From Maribacter sp. (lineage in GTDB: Bacteria > Bacteroidota > Bacteroidia > Flavobacteriales > Flavobacteriaceae): a stretch of DNA of 49,026 bases. The position numbers and the translations under genes are program-made. The DNA is taken from NCBI RefSeq assembly GCF_016744255.1, contig NZ_JADGES010000011.1, forward strand, positions 1 through 49,026, given 5' to 3'. The notes beneath the pieces were generated by a model. The model was not told where the DNA came from and made no database searches. It was given only the letters and a program-made list of their open reading frames with translations. Positions 17,204-26,912 of this stretch are shown here, piece by piece (the stretch's first letter is position 1; every line of letters starts with the position of its first letter).

Positions 17204-17906
17204 GATAGAAAATCTACATAAGAAGTTTGGAAAGAATGTGGTTCTTTCCGGGGTGGATTTATCCATTGACAAAGGAGGAATATTTGCCGTTTTAGGACCT
17301 AATGGTTCTGGTAAAACTACCCTAATAAAAAGTATATTAGGAATGGTATTGCCAAACAAAGGGACTATTACTGTTATGGATAAGAATATTCATAACAGTT
17401 GGCAATACAGACAAGAAATAGATTACTTACCACAGATTGCCAATTTTCCAGGTAATTTAAAGGTAAAAGAACTAATAAAAATGATTAAGGATTTACGCCA
17501 GAAACCAAGCGATGAAGAAAAGCTAATTGCTCTTTTTGGTTTGGAACCTTTTTTAGATAAAAAATTAAGCAACCTTTCTGGAGGAACAAAACAAAAAGTA
17601 AATCTTGTTTTAACTTTTATGTTCGATAGTCCATTAATAATTTTAGATGAACCCACAACAGGATTAGACCCAGCATCTTTAATTCATTTAAAAGAATGGA
17701 TTGGTAAAGAAAAAGAAAAAGGAAAAACAATATTAATTACATCTCATATTATGCAATTCGTAGAAGAGATTTCCGATGAAATTGTATACTTATTAGAAGG
17801 GAAAATTTATTTTAAAGGCAGTATCAAAGAATTGATGGTTAAAACTAATCAGACAGATTTTGAACATGCCATAGTAGCAATAGCAACACATACCGATCAT
17901 GCTTAA
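17196..17906 (+). CDS. nosF: ABC transporter ATPase NosF
   Basis: Protein of 236 aa. Walker A GPNGSGKTT (about residue 34-42), signature LSGGTKQK (about 127-134) and Walker B LIILDEPTTG (about 147-156) are complete. It powers the NosDFY complex. Overlaps with nosD and nosY by 8 bp each show tight coupling. Confidence 0.95.
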   Translation: MIKIENLHKKFGKNVVLSGVDLSIDKGGIFAVLGPNGSGKTTLIKSILGMVLPNKGTITVMDKNIHNSWQYRQEIDYLPQIANFPGNLKVKELIKMIKDLRQKPSDEEKLIALFGLEPFLDKKLSNLSGGTKQKVNLVLTFMFDSPLIILDEPTTGLDPASLIHLKEWIGKEKEKGKTILITSHIMQFVEEISDEIVYLLEGKIYFKGSIKELMVKTNQTDFEHAIVAIATHTDHA

Positions 17907-18681
17907 GATTCTTAAATATAGTTTTTACGATTTAATGCGTAGCCGTTGGAGTTATGTGTATTTTATATTCTACTTAATTCTGGGTTTTGTGCTATTATTT
18001 TTAAACCATGATTTATCTAAAGCAGTAATTACTTTAATGAATATAATTATAGTACTAGTGCCACTTATAGGAACCATTTTTGGGGTCATGTATTTTTATA
18101 ATTCTAAAGAATTTACAGAGCTATTATTAGCACAACCCATTAAGCGATCAACGATTTTTCTAGGGCAATATTTTGGAGTAGCCTCTTCCTTAACCTTAAG
18201 TTTAGTATTAGGTTTAGGAATACCCTTTGTACTTTATGGGCTATTTATGAGCGATGCTATTTGGGATTTTTCCCTGCTGTTAATTACAGGTGCCTTTTTA
18301 ACTTTCATATTTACTGGATTAGCGTTTAATATAGCGTTATCTAATGAAAATAAAATAAAAGGGTTTGGTTATGCTGTATTACTATGGCTATTTATGGCAG
18401 TTATTTATGACGGTCTTTTTTTATTGAGCTTAATTGTTTTTGAAGAATACCCTTTAGATTCTTTTTCTCTAGCGGCTACCATGCTTAATCCTATAGATTT
18501 ATCTAGGACTTTAATTTTATTGAAGTTAGATATATCTGCCCTTTTAGGATATACAGGAGCAGTTTTCAAAAAATTCTTTGGAACCAATTTTGGATTAATA
18601 GTTTCCATTATAGTACTTGTAGTTTGGACGTGGATTCCTATATGGAGATTATCATATAAATCTAAAAGAAAAGATTTTTAA
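17899..18681 (+). CDS. nosY: ABC transporter permease NosY
   Basis: Membrane protein of 260 aa with about six segments (near 18-37, 42-65, 98-119, 130-150, 158-180 and 235-252). It is the membrane partner of NosF and the last gene of the nos operon. The downstream gap of 139 bp holds the promoter of the next operon. Confidence 0.93.
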   Translation: MLKILKYSFYDLMRSRWSYVYFIFYLILGFVLLFLNHDLSKAVITLMNIIIVLVPLIGTIFGVMYFYNSKEFTELLLAQPIKRSTIFLGQYFGVASSLTLSLVLGLGIPFVLYGLFMSDAIWDFSLLLITGAFLTFIFTGLAFNIALSNENKIKGFGYAVLLWLFMAVIYDGLFLLSLIVFEEYPLDSFSLAATMLNPIDLSRTLILLKLDISALLGYTGAVFKKFFGTNFGLIVSIIVLVVWTWIPIWRLSYKSKRKDF

Positions 18682-18728
18682 TTTTTTTACTACCATTAAA
18701 ACTTACGATTAAAAAGGATGTAATAGTA

Positions 18729-18771
18729 TGATATTAATCATATTATCAGCAAGGTTGTAGAAGTATTTTTG
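18729..18771 (+). promoter_or_regulatory. Crp/Fnr-type site and promoter of the nor/nir operon
   Basis: TGATATTAATCA at 18729-18740 (centre 18734.5) precedes a perfect -7 element TATTTTTG at 18764-18771, 29.5 bp from the centre. It drives ten closely spaced genes up to 27729. The left side also has a one-mismatch -7-like TAAGTTTT at the same distance, but no leftward gene, which shows that one-mismatch matches can arise by chance in this AT-rich DNA. Confidence 0.85.
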
Positions 18772-18820
18772 TTATTAAAGATATAAAGGTCTTTTTATAT
18801 TAATACAAATACCAACCAAT

Positions 18821-19258
18821 ATGTTATCAAAAAAGCAAGCACGAGCATTCTTTCTAGGAGGAACGTTGGTAACCTTTTTAATTTTTATAGGGTTAACCAT
18901 CTATTCCTTTAGTAAAGATCAAGATCAAACTAATTATGGGGCAATTACCGAACAAGTAGTTCGTGGAAAAGACCTTTGGGAAGCTAATAACTGTATGGGG
19001 TGCCATACGATATTAGGGGAAGGGGCATACTATGCGCCAGAATTAACTAAAGTATTAGACCGTAGAGGTCCTGGTTATGTAAAGGCAGTATTAATGTCTC
19101 CAATACCATGGGAACCTAATGGTAGAAAGATGGTCGCCTATAATTTTTCAGAAGATGAAGCAGCAGATTTAATCGCCTTCTTTGATTGGATAGATGATAT
19201 AGACTTAAATGGCTTTGAGACCGTAGTATCGCCACTTGCTAAAGACAAAAAAAAATAA
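18821..19258 (+). CDS. norC: Nitric oxide reductase cytochrome c subunit
   Basis: Protein of 145 aa with one N-terminal membrane anchor (about 8-29) and a heme c motif CMGCH (about residue 58-62). The axial Met is probably in GRKMVAYNF. NorC receives electrons and passes them to NorB. First gene of the operon, 21 bp before norB. Confidence 0.95.
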   Translation: MLSKKQARAFFLGGTLVTFLIFIGLTIYSFSKDQDQTNYGAITEQVVRGKDLWEANNCMGCHTILGEGAYYAPELTKVLDRRGPGYVKAVLMSPIPWEPNGRKMVAYNFSEDEAADLIAFFDWIDDIDLNGFETVVSPLAKDKKK

Positions 19259-19279
19259 ACCGACCAAAATAGTATCACA

Positions 19280-20617
19280 ATGAAATATAAATCACAAAAA
19301 GTAGCCTATTGGTTTTTTGCCTTATCTATGCTACTATTAGTATTACAAATTGTCTATGGCTTTATCATGGGATTTGCCCGTATTGGTATGGACGGATTAC
19401 ATGAATTTATTCCTTTTAATACCGCAAGAGCTGTACATACCAATCTATTGGTAGTTTGGCTATTATCTGGTTTTATGGGAGCAGCCTATTATATTATACC
19501 AGAAGAAGCACAAAAAGAATTAGTAAGTGTAAAACTCGCTTATGTACAATTAATATCCTTGGCATTAGTAGGTGTTACTGCTATAATAGGGTATCATTTT
19601 AATTGGTGGGAAGGACGTAAGTTCTTAGAAATACCAAGACAATTAGATTATTTAGTTGTAGTAAATGTTCTTCTTTTTTTAGGACTAATAATAGCTACCT
19701 TATACAAAGGAAAACGAAAAACTACCACTGCGTTAGTCTTAACAATGGGGCTTTTGTTTGCGGCTTTGTTATACATTCCAGGAATGATACCTTTTGATAG
19801 TCAAGTATCCGATTCTTTTTTTAGATGGTGGGTGGTACATTTATGGGTAGAAGGTGTTTGGGAGCTTATTATGGGAGGTATTCTTTCTTTCTTATTAATA
19901 AAACTTACTGGGGTAGATAGAGAGGTTATAGAAAAATGGTTATACGTAATTGTAGGTTTAACTTTTTTATCTGGAATATTAGGTACAGGGCACCATTACT
20001 ATTACATAGGAGTAAATAAAATTTGGTTAATTGTAGGTGGTATTTTCTCTGCCCTAGAGCCGCTAGCATTTTTAGCAATGGCATTGTTTGCTGTAAATAT
20101 GTACAGAAAAGGAGAAAAGAAACACCCTAATAAAATTGCTTTATTCTGGACATTAGGATCTGCAATTGTATCTTTTATTGGTGCAGGATTATTAGGATTT
20201 GCACATACATTACCACAAACAAATTTGTATACGCACGGTACTTTGGTTACAGCAATGCACGGACATTTAGCATTTTGGGGAGCCTATGCAATGATTGTAC
20301 TTGCGATAATTAGTTATGCCTTACCTAATCTTACAGGAAGAAAACTGTATGATGGAGCAAGAGGAAGAGCAGCTTTCTGGACATCTAATATTGGGATGAT
20401 TGGGATGACAGTTGCCTTTGGAGTAGCAGGAGTAGTACAAGTATATTTAGAGCGTAAACTTAAAATGGATTTTATGGAAGTACAAAACGAAATAAGTATC
20501 CATTTTGTAGTTCTTATTATCTGTGCGTCTCTATTTACAGCAGGAATTGTGCTATATATAGTTGATTTTATAAAATACGGACGCCCTACAGATGAGGCAT
20601 TAGAGATTAAAGAATAA
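19280..20617 (+). CDS. norB: Nitric oxide reductase catalytic subunit
   Basis: Protein of 445 aa with about 12 membrane segments; cNOR type without the N-terminal extension of quinol-dependent qNOR. Expected ligands are all present: low-spin heme b His53 (AVHTN) and His329, heme b3 His327 (MHGHLAFWG), non-heme FeB His187 (VHLWVEGVWE), His238 and His239 (GTGHHYYY), and the conserved Glu191 and Glu195. It reduces two NO to N2O. Confidence 0.97.
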   Translation: MKYKSQKVAYWFFALSMLLLVLQIVYGFIMGFARIGMDGLHEFIPFNTARAVHTNLLVVWLLSGFMGAAYYIIPEEAQKELVSVKLAYVQLISLALVGVTAIIGYHFNWWEGRKFLEIPRQLDYLVVVNVLLFLGLIIATLYKGKRKTTTALVLTMGLLFAALLYIPGMIPFDSQVSDSFFRWWVVHLWVEGVWELIMGGILSFLLIKLTGVDREVIEKWLYVIVGLTFLSGILGTGHHYYYIGVNKIWLIVGGIFSALEPLAFLAMALFAVNMYRKGEKKHPNKIALFWTLGSAIVSFIGAGLLGFAHTLPQTNLYTHGTLVTAMHGHLAFWGAYAMIVLAIISYALPNLTGRKLYDGARGRAAFWTSNIGMIGMTVAFGVAGVVQVYLERKLKMDFMEVQNEISIHFVVLIICASLFTAGIVLYIVDFIKYGRPTDEALEIKE

Positions 20618-20638
20618 CACTAACCATAAACCTAAATT

Positions 20639-22108
20639 ATGAAATTTTTTAAACGAATAATTCAAGTATTTGGTTTTACAGCAATGGCTATACTAGCAAT
20701 TACAAGTTGTAAAAGAGAAAATAAGAATAACCAAGCAACGGTAATAGATGATGCTTCTAAAATTCATATTTCAGGAGAAATGGAAGCAGAATTGACTGCT
20801 CCTCCATTTGTGCCAGCTCCTGTTGGTAACCGCTCAGCAAAAAAGCTTAAAATTCATATGGAAATTCTTGAAAAAGAAGGAACTATGACCGATGGGGTTA
20901 AATATGTTTATTGGACCTTTGGAGGATCGGTACCAGGCAGTTTTATTAGAACACGTGTTGGGGATGAAGTAGAATTTACATTGGCTAACCATCCAGAGAA
21001 TAAACTACCTCATAATATAGATTTGCATGCTGTAACAGGACCAGGAGGAGGGGCAACATCATCGTTTGTTGCTCCAGGTCATGAAAAAATGTTCTCATTT
21101 AAGACTCTGAATCCAGGATTATATGTTTATCACTGTGCAACTGCACCGGTAGGAATGCATATTGCTAATGGAATGTATGGTCTAATTTTGGTTGAACCAG
21201 AAGGAGGATTACCTAAGGTAGACAAAGAGTATTATATAATGCAAGGAGATTTTTATACTAAAGGAGAATACGGCGAACCCGGCGTGCAATCTTTTGATAT
21301 GCAAAAGGCTATAGATGAAGATGCAGATTATGTCGTGTTTAATGGTAAAGTAGGTGCATTAACAGGGGATAACGCTATAACTGCAAATGTAGGAGAAACG
21401 GTACGTTTATTTGTTGGTAATGGAGGTCCTAACCTAACATCATCATTCCATGTAATTGGAGAAATTTTTGATAATGTGCATATAGAAGGAGGGTCTGTAT
21501 TAAATAAAAATGTACAGACAACCTCAATACCTGCAGGAGGAGCTGCAATTGTTGATTTTAAAGTGGATGTGCCTGGAACATTTATTTTAGTGGATCACGC
21601 TATTTTTAGAGCGTTTAATAAGGGTGCTTTAGCGATGTTAAAAGTAAACGGAGAAGAAAACAAAGCACTTTATTCTGGAGTAGTGCAAGAAGGGATTTAT
21701 AATCCAGAAGGAGGTACCATCCAAACCATGCCAACGGATACCAAAGAAACAGTTGAAAACAAGAGTAAAAAGACCTTGCAGGAAAAAATTTCATCTGGGA
21801 AACAAATTTATACAAACACCTGCTTTGCATGCCACCAGGCAAACGGAGAAGGTATTTCAAATGCTTTTCCTCCATTGGCAAAGTCAGATTATTTAAATGC
21901 GGATGTTAAACGTTCTATTGATATTGTACTTAATGGTAAATCTGGGGAAATTATGGTAAATGGTGCCAAATATAATAGTGTAATGACGAAACAAACCTTA
22001 ACAAATTCAGAAGTAGCAGATGTTTTAACCTATGTGTATAATTCTTGGGGAAATAATAAAACTAATGTTACAGAAATGATGGTTTTAGAAGTAAAGAATG
22101 CCCATTAA
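20639..22108 (+). CDS. nirK: Copper nitrite reductase with C-terminal cytochrome c domain
   Basis: Protein of 489 aa. A lipobox (ILAITSC, Cys about 21) precedes two cupredoxin domains. Type 1 copper ligands are in [20 protein letters not shown] and type 2 copper His in [10 protein letters not shown] linker rich in Thr and Lys (about 360-385) leads to a class I cytochrome c domain with CFACH at 395-399 and a likely axial Met near MTKQTL. The fused heme domain may act as built-in electron donor. The protein is likely membrane-anchored by lipid. The stop overlaps the nirV start by 11 bp. Confidence 0.95.
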   Translation: MKFFKRIIQVFGFTAMAILAITSCKRENKNNQATVIDDASKIHISGEMEAELTAPPFVPAPVGNRSAKKLKIHMEILEKEGTMTDGVKYVYWTFGGSVPGSFIRTRVGDEVEFTLANHPENKLPHNIDLHAVTGPGGGATSSFVAPGHEKMFSFKTLNPGLYVYHCATAPVGMHIANGMYGLILVEPEGGLPKVDKEYYIMQGDFYTKGEYGEPGVQSFDMQKAIDEDADYVVFNGKVGALTGDNAITANVGETVRLFVGNGGPNLTSSFHVIGEIFDNVHIEGGSVLNKNVQTTSIPAGGAAIVDFKVDVPGTFILVDHAIFRAFNKGALAMLKVNGEENKALYSGVVQEGIYNPEGGTIQTMPTDTKETVENKSKKTLQEKISSGKQIYTNTCFACHQANGEGISNAFPPLAKSDYLNADVKRSIDIVLNGKSGEIMVNGAKYNSVMTKQTLTNSEVADVLTYVYNSWGNNKTNVTEMMVLEVKNAH

Positions 22109-22898
22109 TAAAGAACATATTAGTTCTGTAAATAAGGCTATTGTAAGATGGGGAATCTGTTTTGTCTTGTTTTGGACTACCCATGCGGATTGTCAATCCA
22201 AGATGGCCTTCATTACAGGAGGAACTTATGTGCCATTATACGGCAGAGATTCTTTACAAGTAACTATTTCTAATTTTTTTATGGACGTGTATCCAATAAC
22301 TAATGAAGAATTTGTAGCATTTGTTAGAAAGAATCCCAAATGGAAAAAATCAAAAGCGAAAAAATTATTTGTTGATGGTAATTATCTAGTGCAGTGGAAA
22401 TCGGATATAGAATTGGATTCTTCTCAAAATCTAAAAGCACCCGTAACTAGTATTTCATGGTTTGCTGCTATAGCATATTGCGACTGTCAAGGGAAACGAT
22501 TACCAACGGTAGATGAATGGGAGTATGTAGCAATGGCTAATGAAAACCTGGCTGATGCGAGACCTTTAAAAACATACAATCAATTTATTTTAAGTTGGTA
22601 TGAAAAGCCTAAAACGTATAATAATAGTATTGGTTCTACTTTTAAAAATTATTGGGGTGTATACGATTTGCACGGATTGGTTTGGGAATGGACCTCCGAT
22701 TTTAATTCGGTATTAGTATCTGGGGAATCGAGAAAAGATGTAGACAAAGATAGTAATCTATTTTGCGGAAGTGCAGCTATAGGAGCTACCGATTTAATGA
22801 ACTATGCCGCCTTTATGCGATATGCTATTCGTGGTAGTAGTAAGGCAAAATATACCATGCGAAATCTTGGTTTTAGGTGTGTAAAAGATAAAAATTAA
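22098..22898 (+). CDS. nirV: NirV-like formylglycine-generating-enzyme-family protein
   Basis: Protein of 266 aa with an exported N-terminus (about residue 13-32 hydrophobic) and an FGE-sulfatase/SUMF1 domain: [54 protein letters not shown] and RYAIRGSS. Genes of this family next to nirK are called nirV; their role is unknown, but maturation of NirK is often suggested. The overlap with nirK by 11 bp supports a joint function. The copper-binding Cys pair of true FGE is not evident, so it may have another function. Confidence 0.8.
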   Translation: MPINKEHISSVNKAIVRWGICFVLFWTTHADCQSKMAFITGGTYVPLYGRDSLQVTISNFFMDVYPITNEEFVAFVRKNPKWKKSKAKKLFVDGNYLVQWKSDIELDSSQNLKAPVTSISWFAAIAYCDCQGKRLPTVDEWEYVAMANENLADARPLKTYNQFILSWYEKPKTYNNSIGSTFKNYWGVYDLHGLVWEWTSDFNSVLVSGESRKDVDKDSNLFCGSAAIGATDLMNYAAFMRYAIRGSSKAKYTMRNLGFRCVKDKN

Positions 22899-22901
22899 AA
22901 A

Positions 22902-23612
22902 ATGAGAAACATACAATATATTTTAATTTTTATAGGGATTTTACTACTGCAATTTTCTTGCAGAGATGGAGCCGCCAAAAATAATGGGGTTGCCATTTTT
23001 GAATGCCCTATGCATTGCGAAGGGGATATTACATATAACGAACCTGGCAATTGTAAGATTTGTAAAATGGATTTGATGGAAGTCGCTAAATCTGTAAGGA
23101 AAGTGGAAGCGGATTATATTTCTGAGGAGTCCATTTTTAACTTAACCACTAAATGGGTCACCGAAGAAAATAGAACTATAGAGTTAAAAGACTTAAAAGG
23201 AAAAACGTTGGTAATGGTTATGATTTATACTACTTGCAAAGCGGCATGTCCAAGACTGGTAGCAGATATGCGAAATATAGAAAAACAATTACCACAGGAA
23301 AATAGGAAGAATATGCATTTTGTTTTGGTAAGTATAGACCCTGAAACGGACACGCCAGAACATTTAAAAGCATTTGCATTGGAAAATCAAATGGATGAAG
23401 AACATTGGACTTTTTTACAAGGTACAAAAGATGGTGTTAGGGAATTTGCTAACGTTTTAGCAATGAAGTATAAACAAATTTCGCCAATAGATTTCTCCCA
23501 TTCTAATATTATTAGTGTGCTCAATGCTAAAGGTGAGCTAATACACCAACAAGAAGGATTAGGAGTAGATAATAAAGAAACAATCTTAAAAATTAAAGAA
23601 TTAATTAGATAA
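22902..23612 (+). CDS. Sco1/SenC copper chaperone with N-terminal heavy-metal-binding domain
   Basis: Lipoprotein-like signal (LLLQFSC, Cys about 20) then a small heavy-metal-binding motif (CPMHCEGDITYNEPGNCKIC, about 35-54, followed by KMDLM) and a thioredoxin-fold Sco domain with TTCKAACP (CX3C, about residue 109-116) and the conserved His in DFSHSNIISVL. It probably carries copper to NirK, or reduces its thiols. The gene starts 3 bp after nirV. Confidence 0.88.
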   Translation: MRNIQYILIFIGILLLQFSCRDGAAKNNGVAIFECPMHCEGDITYNEPGNCKICKMDLMEVAKSVRKVEADYISEESIFNLTTKWVTEENRTIELKDLKGKTLVMVMIYTTCKAACPRLVADMRNIEKQLPQENRKNMHFVLVSIDPETDTPEHLKAFALENQMDEEHWTFLQGTKDGVREFANVLAMKYKQISPIDFSHSNIISVLNAKGELIHQQEGLGVDNKETILKIKELIR

Positions 23613-23623
23613 AGAATATAATA

Positions 23624-24334
23624 ATGGTTATTACAAAGGATAAAACAGTAGGAGAAACAGTAACAGAAAATATTAAGACAGCCCATATATTTAAGAAATA
23701 CGGTATTGATTTCTGTTGTGGTGGGGGAATAAGTATAGCTAAAGCTTGCGAAAATAAGAATGTAGATTTTTCACAATTAGAAGAAGAGCTGTCTATAGTA
23801 GATAGGCCGCAAAAAGCATATGATTATAACTCTTGGAAGCTTGGTTTTTTAATAGATCATATTATAAATGTACACCATACTTATGTACAAGATTCCATTC
23901 CATTAATTCTACAGTATTCTAATAGAGTAGCGAAGGTTCACGGGCATCATTACACAGAGGTTTTGGAGATAAACGAGCTGTTTGTAGCCGTTGCTAATGA
24001 GCTTACCACGCACTTACAAAAAGAAGAGATGATATTGTTTCCATATATAAAGAAAATGGTTTCTTTAAAAGGGGAAATAGAAACTCCTCCTTTTGGAACC
24101 GTAAATAATCCTGTTGCAATGATGGAACAAGAGCATGAAATTGCTGGTGATATTTTTAAAAAAATAGCGCAATTAACCAATAATTACACGCCACCAGAAA
24201 ATGCTTGTAATACGTTTAGAGCCCTTTATGCAAAACTAGAGGAGTTTGAGCAAGATTTACACCAACATATTCATTTAGAAAATAATATTTTATTCACAAA
24301 AGCTATTCAGTTAGAAAAAGAGCTTAGTAATTAA
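23624..24334 (+). CDS. ric: Iron-sulfur cluster repair protein Ric (YtfE/ScdA)
   Basis: Protein of 236 aa. The N-terminal ScdA_N domain has KYGIDFCCGGG (Cys pair about residue 30). The hemerythrin-like C-terminal domain supplies His and Glu residues for a di-iron site (LIDHIINVHHTYV, HTHL-like TTHLQKEEMILFP, EQEHEIAGD, LHQHIHLENNILFT). The family repairs Fe-S centres damaged by NO. Cotranscription with NO-producing and NO-reducing genes fits. Confidence 0.93.
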   Translation: MVITKDKTVGETVTENIKTAHIFKKYGIDFCCGGGISIAKACENKNVDFSQLEEELSIVDRPQKAYDYNSWKLGFLIDHIINVHHTYVQDSIPLILQYSNRVAKVHGHHYTEVLEINELFVAVANELTTHLQKEEMILFPYIKKMVSLKGEIETPPFGTVNNPVAMMEQEHEIAGDIFKKIAQLTNNYTPPENACNTFRALYAKLEEFEQDLHQHIHLENNILFTKAIQLEKELSN

Positions 24335-24356
24335 TAGAGAACCTATACCGACAGAC

Positions 24357-25136
24357 ATGACTGAAATAGCCCCATATTACCATCAAATAGGAAAAGAAGT
24401 AGAGGTTTTTAATCACAGTTACGAGAACAAAATACCTGTACTTCTAAAAGGCCCTACGGGAACTGGTAAAACACGTTTTGTGGACTATATGGCGCATCAT
24501 TTAAATAAAAAAATGATTACCATTTCTTGCCATGAGGAAACTTCTTCTACAGATTTAATAGGACGTTTTATAATAAAAGGAGCCGAAACCATTTGGATAG
24601 ATGGCCCCTTAACTACTGCTGTTAAAGAAGGAGCAATATTATATATGGATGAAATAGCAGAAGCAAGACCAGATGTTATTGTTGCTATACACTCGTTAAC
24701 AGATCATAGAAAAGAACTCTATATAGATAAACTCGGAAAAACCGTAAAAGCGCATGAAGATTTTATGCTTGTAGCTTCTTTTAATCCAGGGTATCAAAAA
24801 GGATTTAAAGAACTAAAACCATCTACACGACAGCGTTTTATAGCCCTTCCTTTTTCGTACCCTAAAGCTAAAAACGAAACCGAGATTATAGAGAACGAAA
24901 CGGAGATAGAAGGCTCCATAGCGAAGAAGCTTGTTAATATTGCAAATAAAATAAGAAATCTAACAGAATTAGGTTTAACAGAAACAGTATCTACCAGATT
25001 ATTAGTAGATGCAGCGAAATTAATTAAGACTGGTTTGCCTAAGCGTTTGGCAGTTAAGGTAGCAATAGTAGAGCCTCTTACAGACGATAGAGAAATAGCA
25101 GAGGCATTGGTAGATTTATGCGATTTAATGATTTAA
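24357..25136 (+). CDS. norQ: MoxR-type AAA ATPase NorQ
   Basis: Protein of 259 aa. Walker A GPTGTGKTR (residues 32-40), Walker B ILYMDEIAEA (around 99-108), and sensor ASFNPGYQKGFKEL are those of NorQ/CbbQ. It works with NorD as a chaperone that inserts the iron of NorB. Starts 22 bp after ric. Confidence 0.93.
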   Translation: MTEIAPYYHQIGKEVEVFNHSYENKIPVLLKGPTGTGKTRFVDYMAHHLNKKMITISCHEETSSTDLIGRFIIKGAETIWIDGPLTTAVKEGAILYMDEIAEARPDVIVAIHSLTDHRKELYIDKLGKTVKAHEDFMLVASFNPGYQKGFKELKPSTRQRFIALPFSYPKAKNETEIIENETEIEGSIAKKLVNIANKIRNLTELGLTETVSTRLLVDAAKLIKTGLPKRLAVKVAIVEPLTDDREIAEALVDLCDLMI

Positions 25137-25142
25137 GACCCT

Positions 25143-26912
25143 ATGTTCGAGCCCGATGAATATCTATTTACCAAGTTTGCATTTTTCTTAAAGAGAAGAA
25201 AAAAAAATGCGAAAGAGGCAATAGAACATACCGTTAAATTATCCAAAATAAAAGCAAGGTTAACTATTTTAGCACGGGCTATTACAGGTAAGCCAATAGA
25301 AATTTATGCTGCCAAAAGAGAAGGCGGTTATAAGAATGATAGTTTTTTTGTGCCCGAGCGGTATTCCGAATTTTTAGAGTCAGATAAGAATATAAACTTT
25401 TACTTATTTAGAATTATCTATTTGTCGGTACAGAAAAATTTAGATTTCAATTATGCTACTAACATAGAGTTTACACTAGAAGAAGCCCAAGAAAAAGCAA
25501 AAACAACATCTGATATTGTTTTAAAAGAAGTATATCAGCAGTTTCCCTTAACCTTGAAAATAGTAAAAGAGCTTCAAAATTTATATGCTTCTAAAGTAAA
25601 GGATAAGGAAGACGTAGATACTACTTTTTTATATGGTAAATGGATGCGTAATTCCGTTGAGGTTCCAAAAAAAAATGTATTAAAAAACATTTCGGAACAA
25701 GTTAAAAATGCGGTGGAAAATGAAATTAATACTATTTTAAAAGCTAATGCAGTAGAAGAAATAGTTACCCAAGAAATAGATAAGAAGGCACAGGAAGATT
25801 TTGTGCTAAATCATAGTTTTGAAAAAGTAGAAACTGCCGAAGAGTGGGAAGGTGGGTGGCGAGATTTTGATGGTGATGACGATTTAGATGATCATTCTAA
25901 TGCTTTGGAAGATTTAAATATGAAACATACGGTACGGGTGGATGACCCTGTGCATTCTGTATACCAAGCAGATTTTATTGAAAATACCACCATTTCTGAA
26001 AGTGCCGAATTAGAGTCTAATGATTACCATGTATTGTATGATGAGTGGGATTATACAAAAAGAAAGTATAAAACCGATTTTTGTAAAGTATACCCTAAAA
26101 AGCAATTAAAAACGAATAGCGGGTATTATAAACGAACGTTACGAGAAAATGCTTCTACTTTATCGGGATTGCGAAAAATGCTTACTTCGGTAAATAATAA
26201 GTATCAACAGCAACGACGGCAAACCCAAGGGGATGAATTCGATTTAGATGCTATAACCGATTTGTATGTAGATATGCACTCGGGACACACACCATCAGAC
26301 AAAATATATTTATCCAAAAGAAAAAAAGAAAAAGATATATCTATTCTCATTTTGTTAGATAGCAGTTTGTCTAGTGATGGGTATGCTGCAGGCAATAAAG
26401 TTATAGATGTTGAAAAGAAAGTATCTATCATTTTCGGAGAGATTTTAGAGGAGTTTAATGTAGATTTTTCTATAGACTGTTTTTACTCTAAAACAAGAAA
26501 TTATGCCACCTATTTAACTCTAAAAGGTTTTGATGATCCTTGGGATAAAGCAAAACATAAGATAGGAGCAATAGAACCTTCGGGTTATACACGAATAGGC
26601 GCTGCTTTAAGACATTCTGGGGCGTTATTAGACACTCGAGATACAAAGAATAAATGGGTGATACTTATTTCGGACGGAAAGCCTAATGATTATGATAAGT
26701 ATGAAGGTAAGTATGGTGTAAATGATGTAAAACAAGCTTTGCGAGAATTAAATCAGCGTAATATTAACTCCTATGCCTTAGCTATAGAGGCAGAAGCTAA
26801 ATATTATTTACCGCAAATGTTTGGGCAAAATCACTATCAAATCTTAACTACTCCGGTAGAGCTATTACAATCTTTAGTAAAGCTTTATGATAAAATTAAA
26901 CACCAAAGTTAA
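25143..26912 (+). CDS. norD: VWA-domain protein NorD
   Basis: Protein of 589 aa. The C-terminal von Willebrand A domain has a MIDAS motif (LLDSSLSSD, around residue 404, DxSxS), a Thr in GYTRIGAALRHSG and a late Asp in ILISDGKPNDY. The N-terminal 380 residues are charged and helical. NorD with NorQ activates NorBC. Six bp follow the norQ stop. The norE ATG comes directly after its stop. Confidence 0.92.
   Translation: MFEPDEYLFTKFAFFLKRRKKNAKEAIEHTVKLSKIKARLTILARAITGKPIEIYAAKREGGYKNDSFFVPERYSEFLESDKNINFYLFRIIYLSVQKNLDFNYATNIEFTLEEAQEKAKTTSDIVLKEVYQQFPLTLKIVKELQNLYASKVKDKEDVDTTFLYGKWMRNSVEVPKKNVLKNISEQVKNAVENEINTILKANAVEEIVTQEIDKKAQEDFVLNHSFEKVETAEEWEGGWRDFDGDDDLDDHSNALEDLNMKHTVRVDDPVHSVYQADFIENTTISESAELESNDYHVLYDEWDYTKRKYKTDFCKVYPKKQLKTNSGYYKRTLRENASTLSGLRKMLTSVNNKYQQQRRQTQGDEFDLDAITDLYVDMHSGHTPSDKIYLSKRKKEKDISILILLDSSLSSDGYAAGNKVIDVEKKVSIIFGEILEEFNVDFSIDCFYSKTRNYATYLTLKGFDDPWDKAKHKIGAIEPSGYTRIGAALRHSGALLDTRDTKNKWVILISDGKPNDYDKYEGKYGVNDVKQALRELNQRNINSYALAIEAEAKYYLPQMFGQNHYQILTTPVELLQSLVKLYDKIKHQS

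Noticed and set aside
18698-18705. Leftward -7 element at the nor site
   Set aside because: One-mismatch match at the right distance, but no leftward gene exists; taken as a measure of chance matches in AT-rich DNA.
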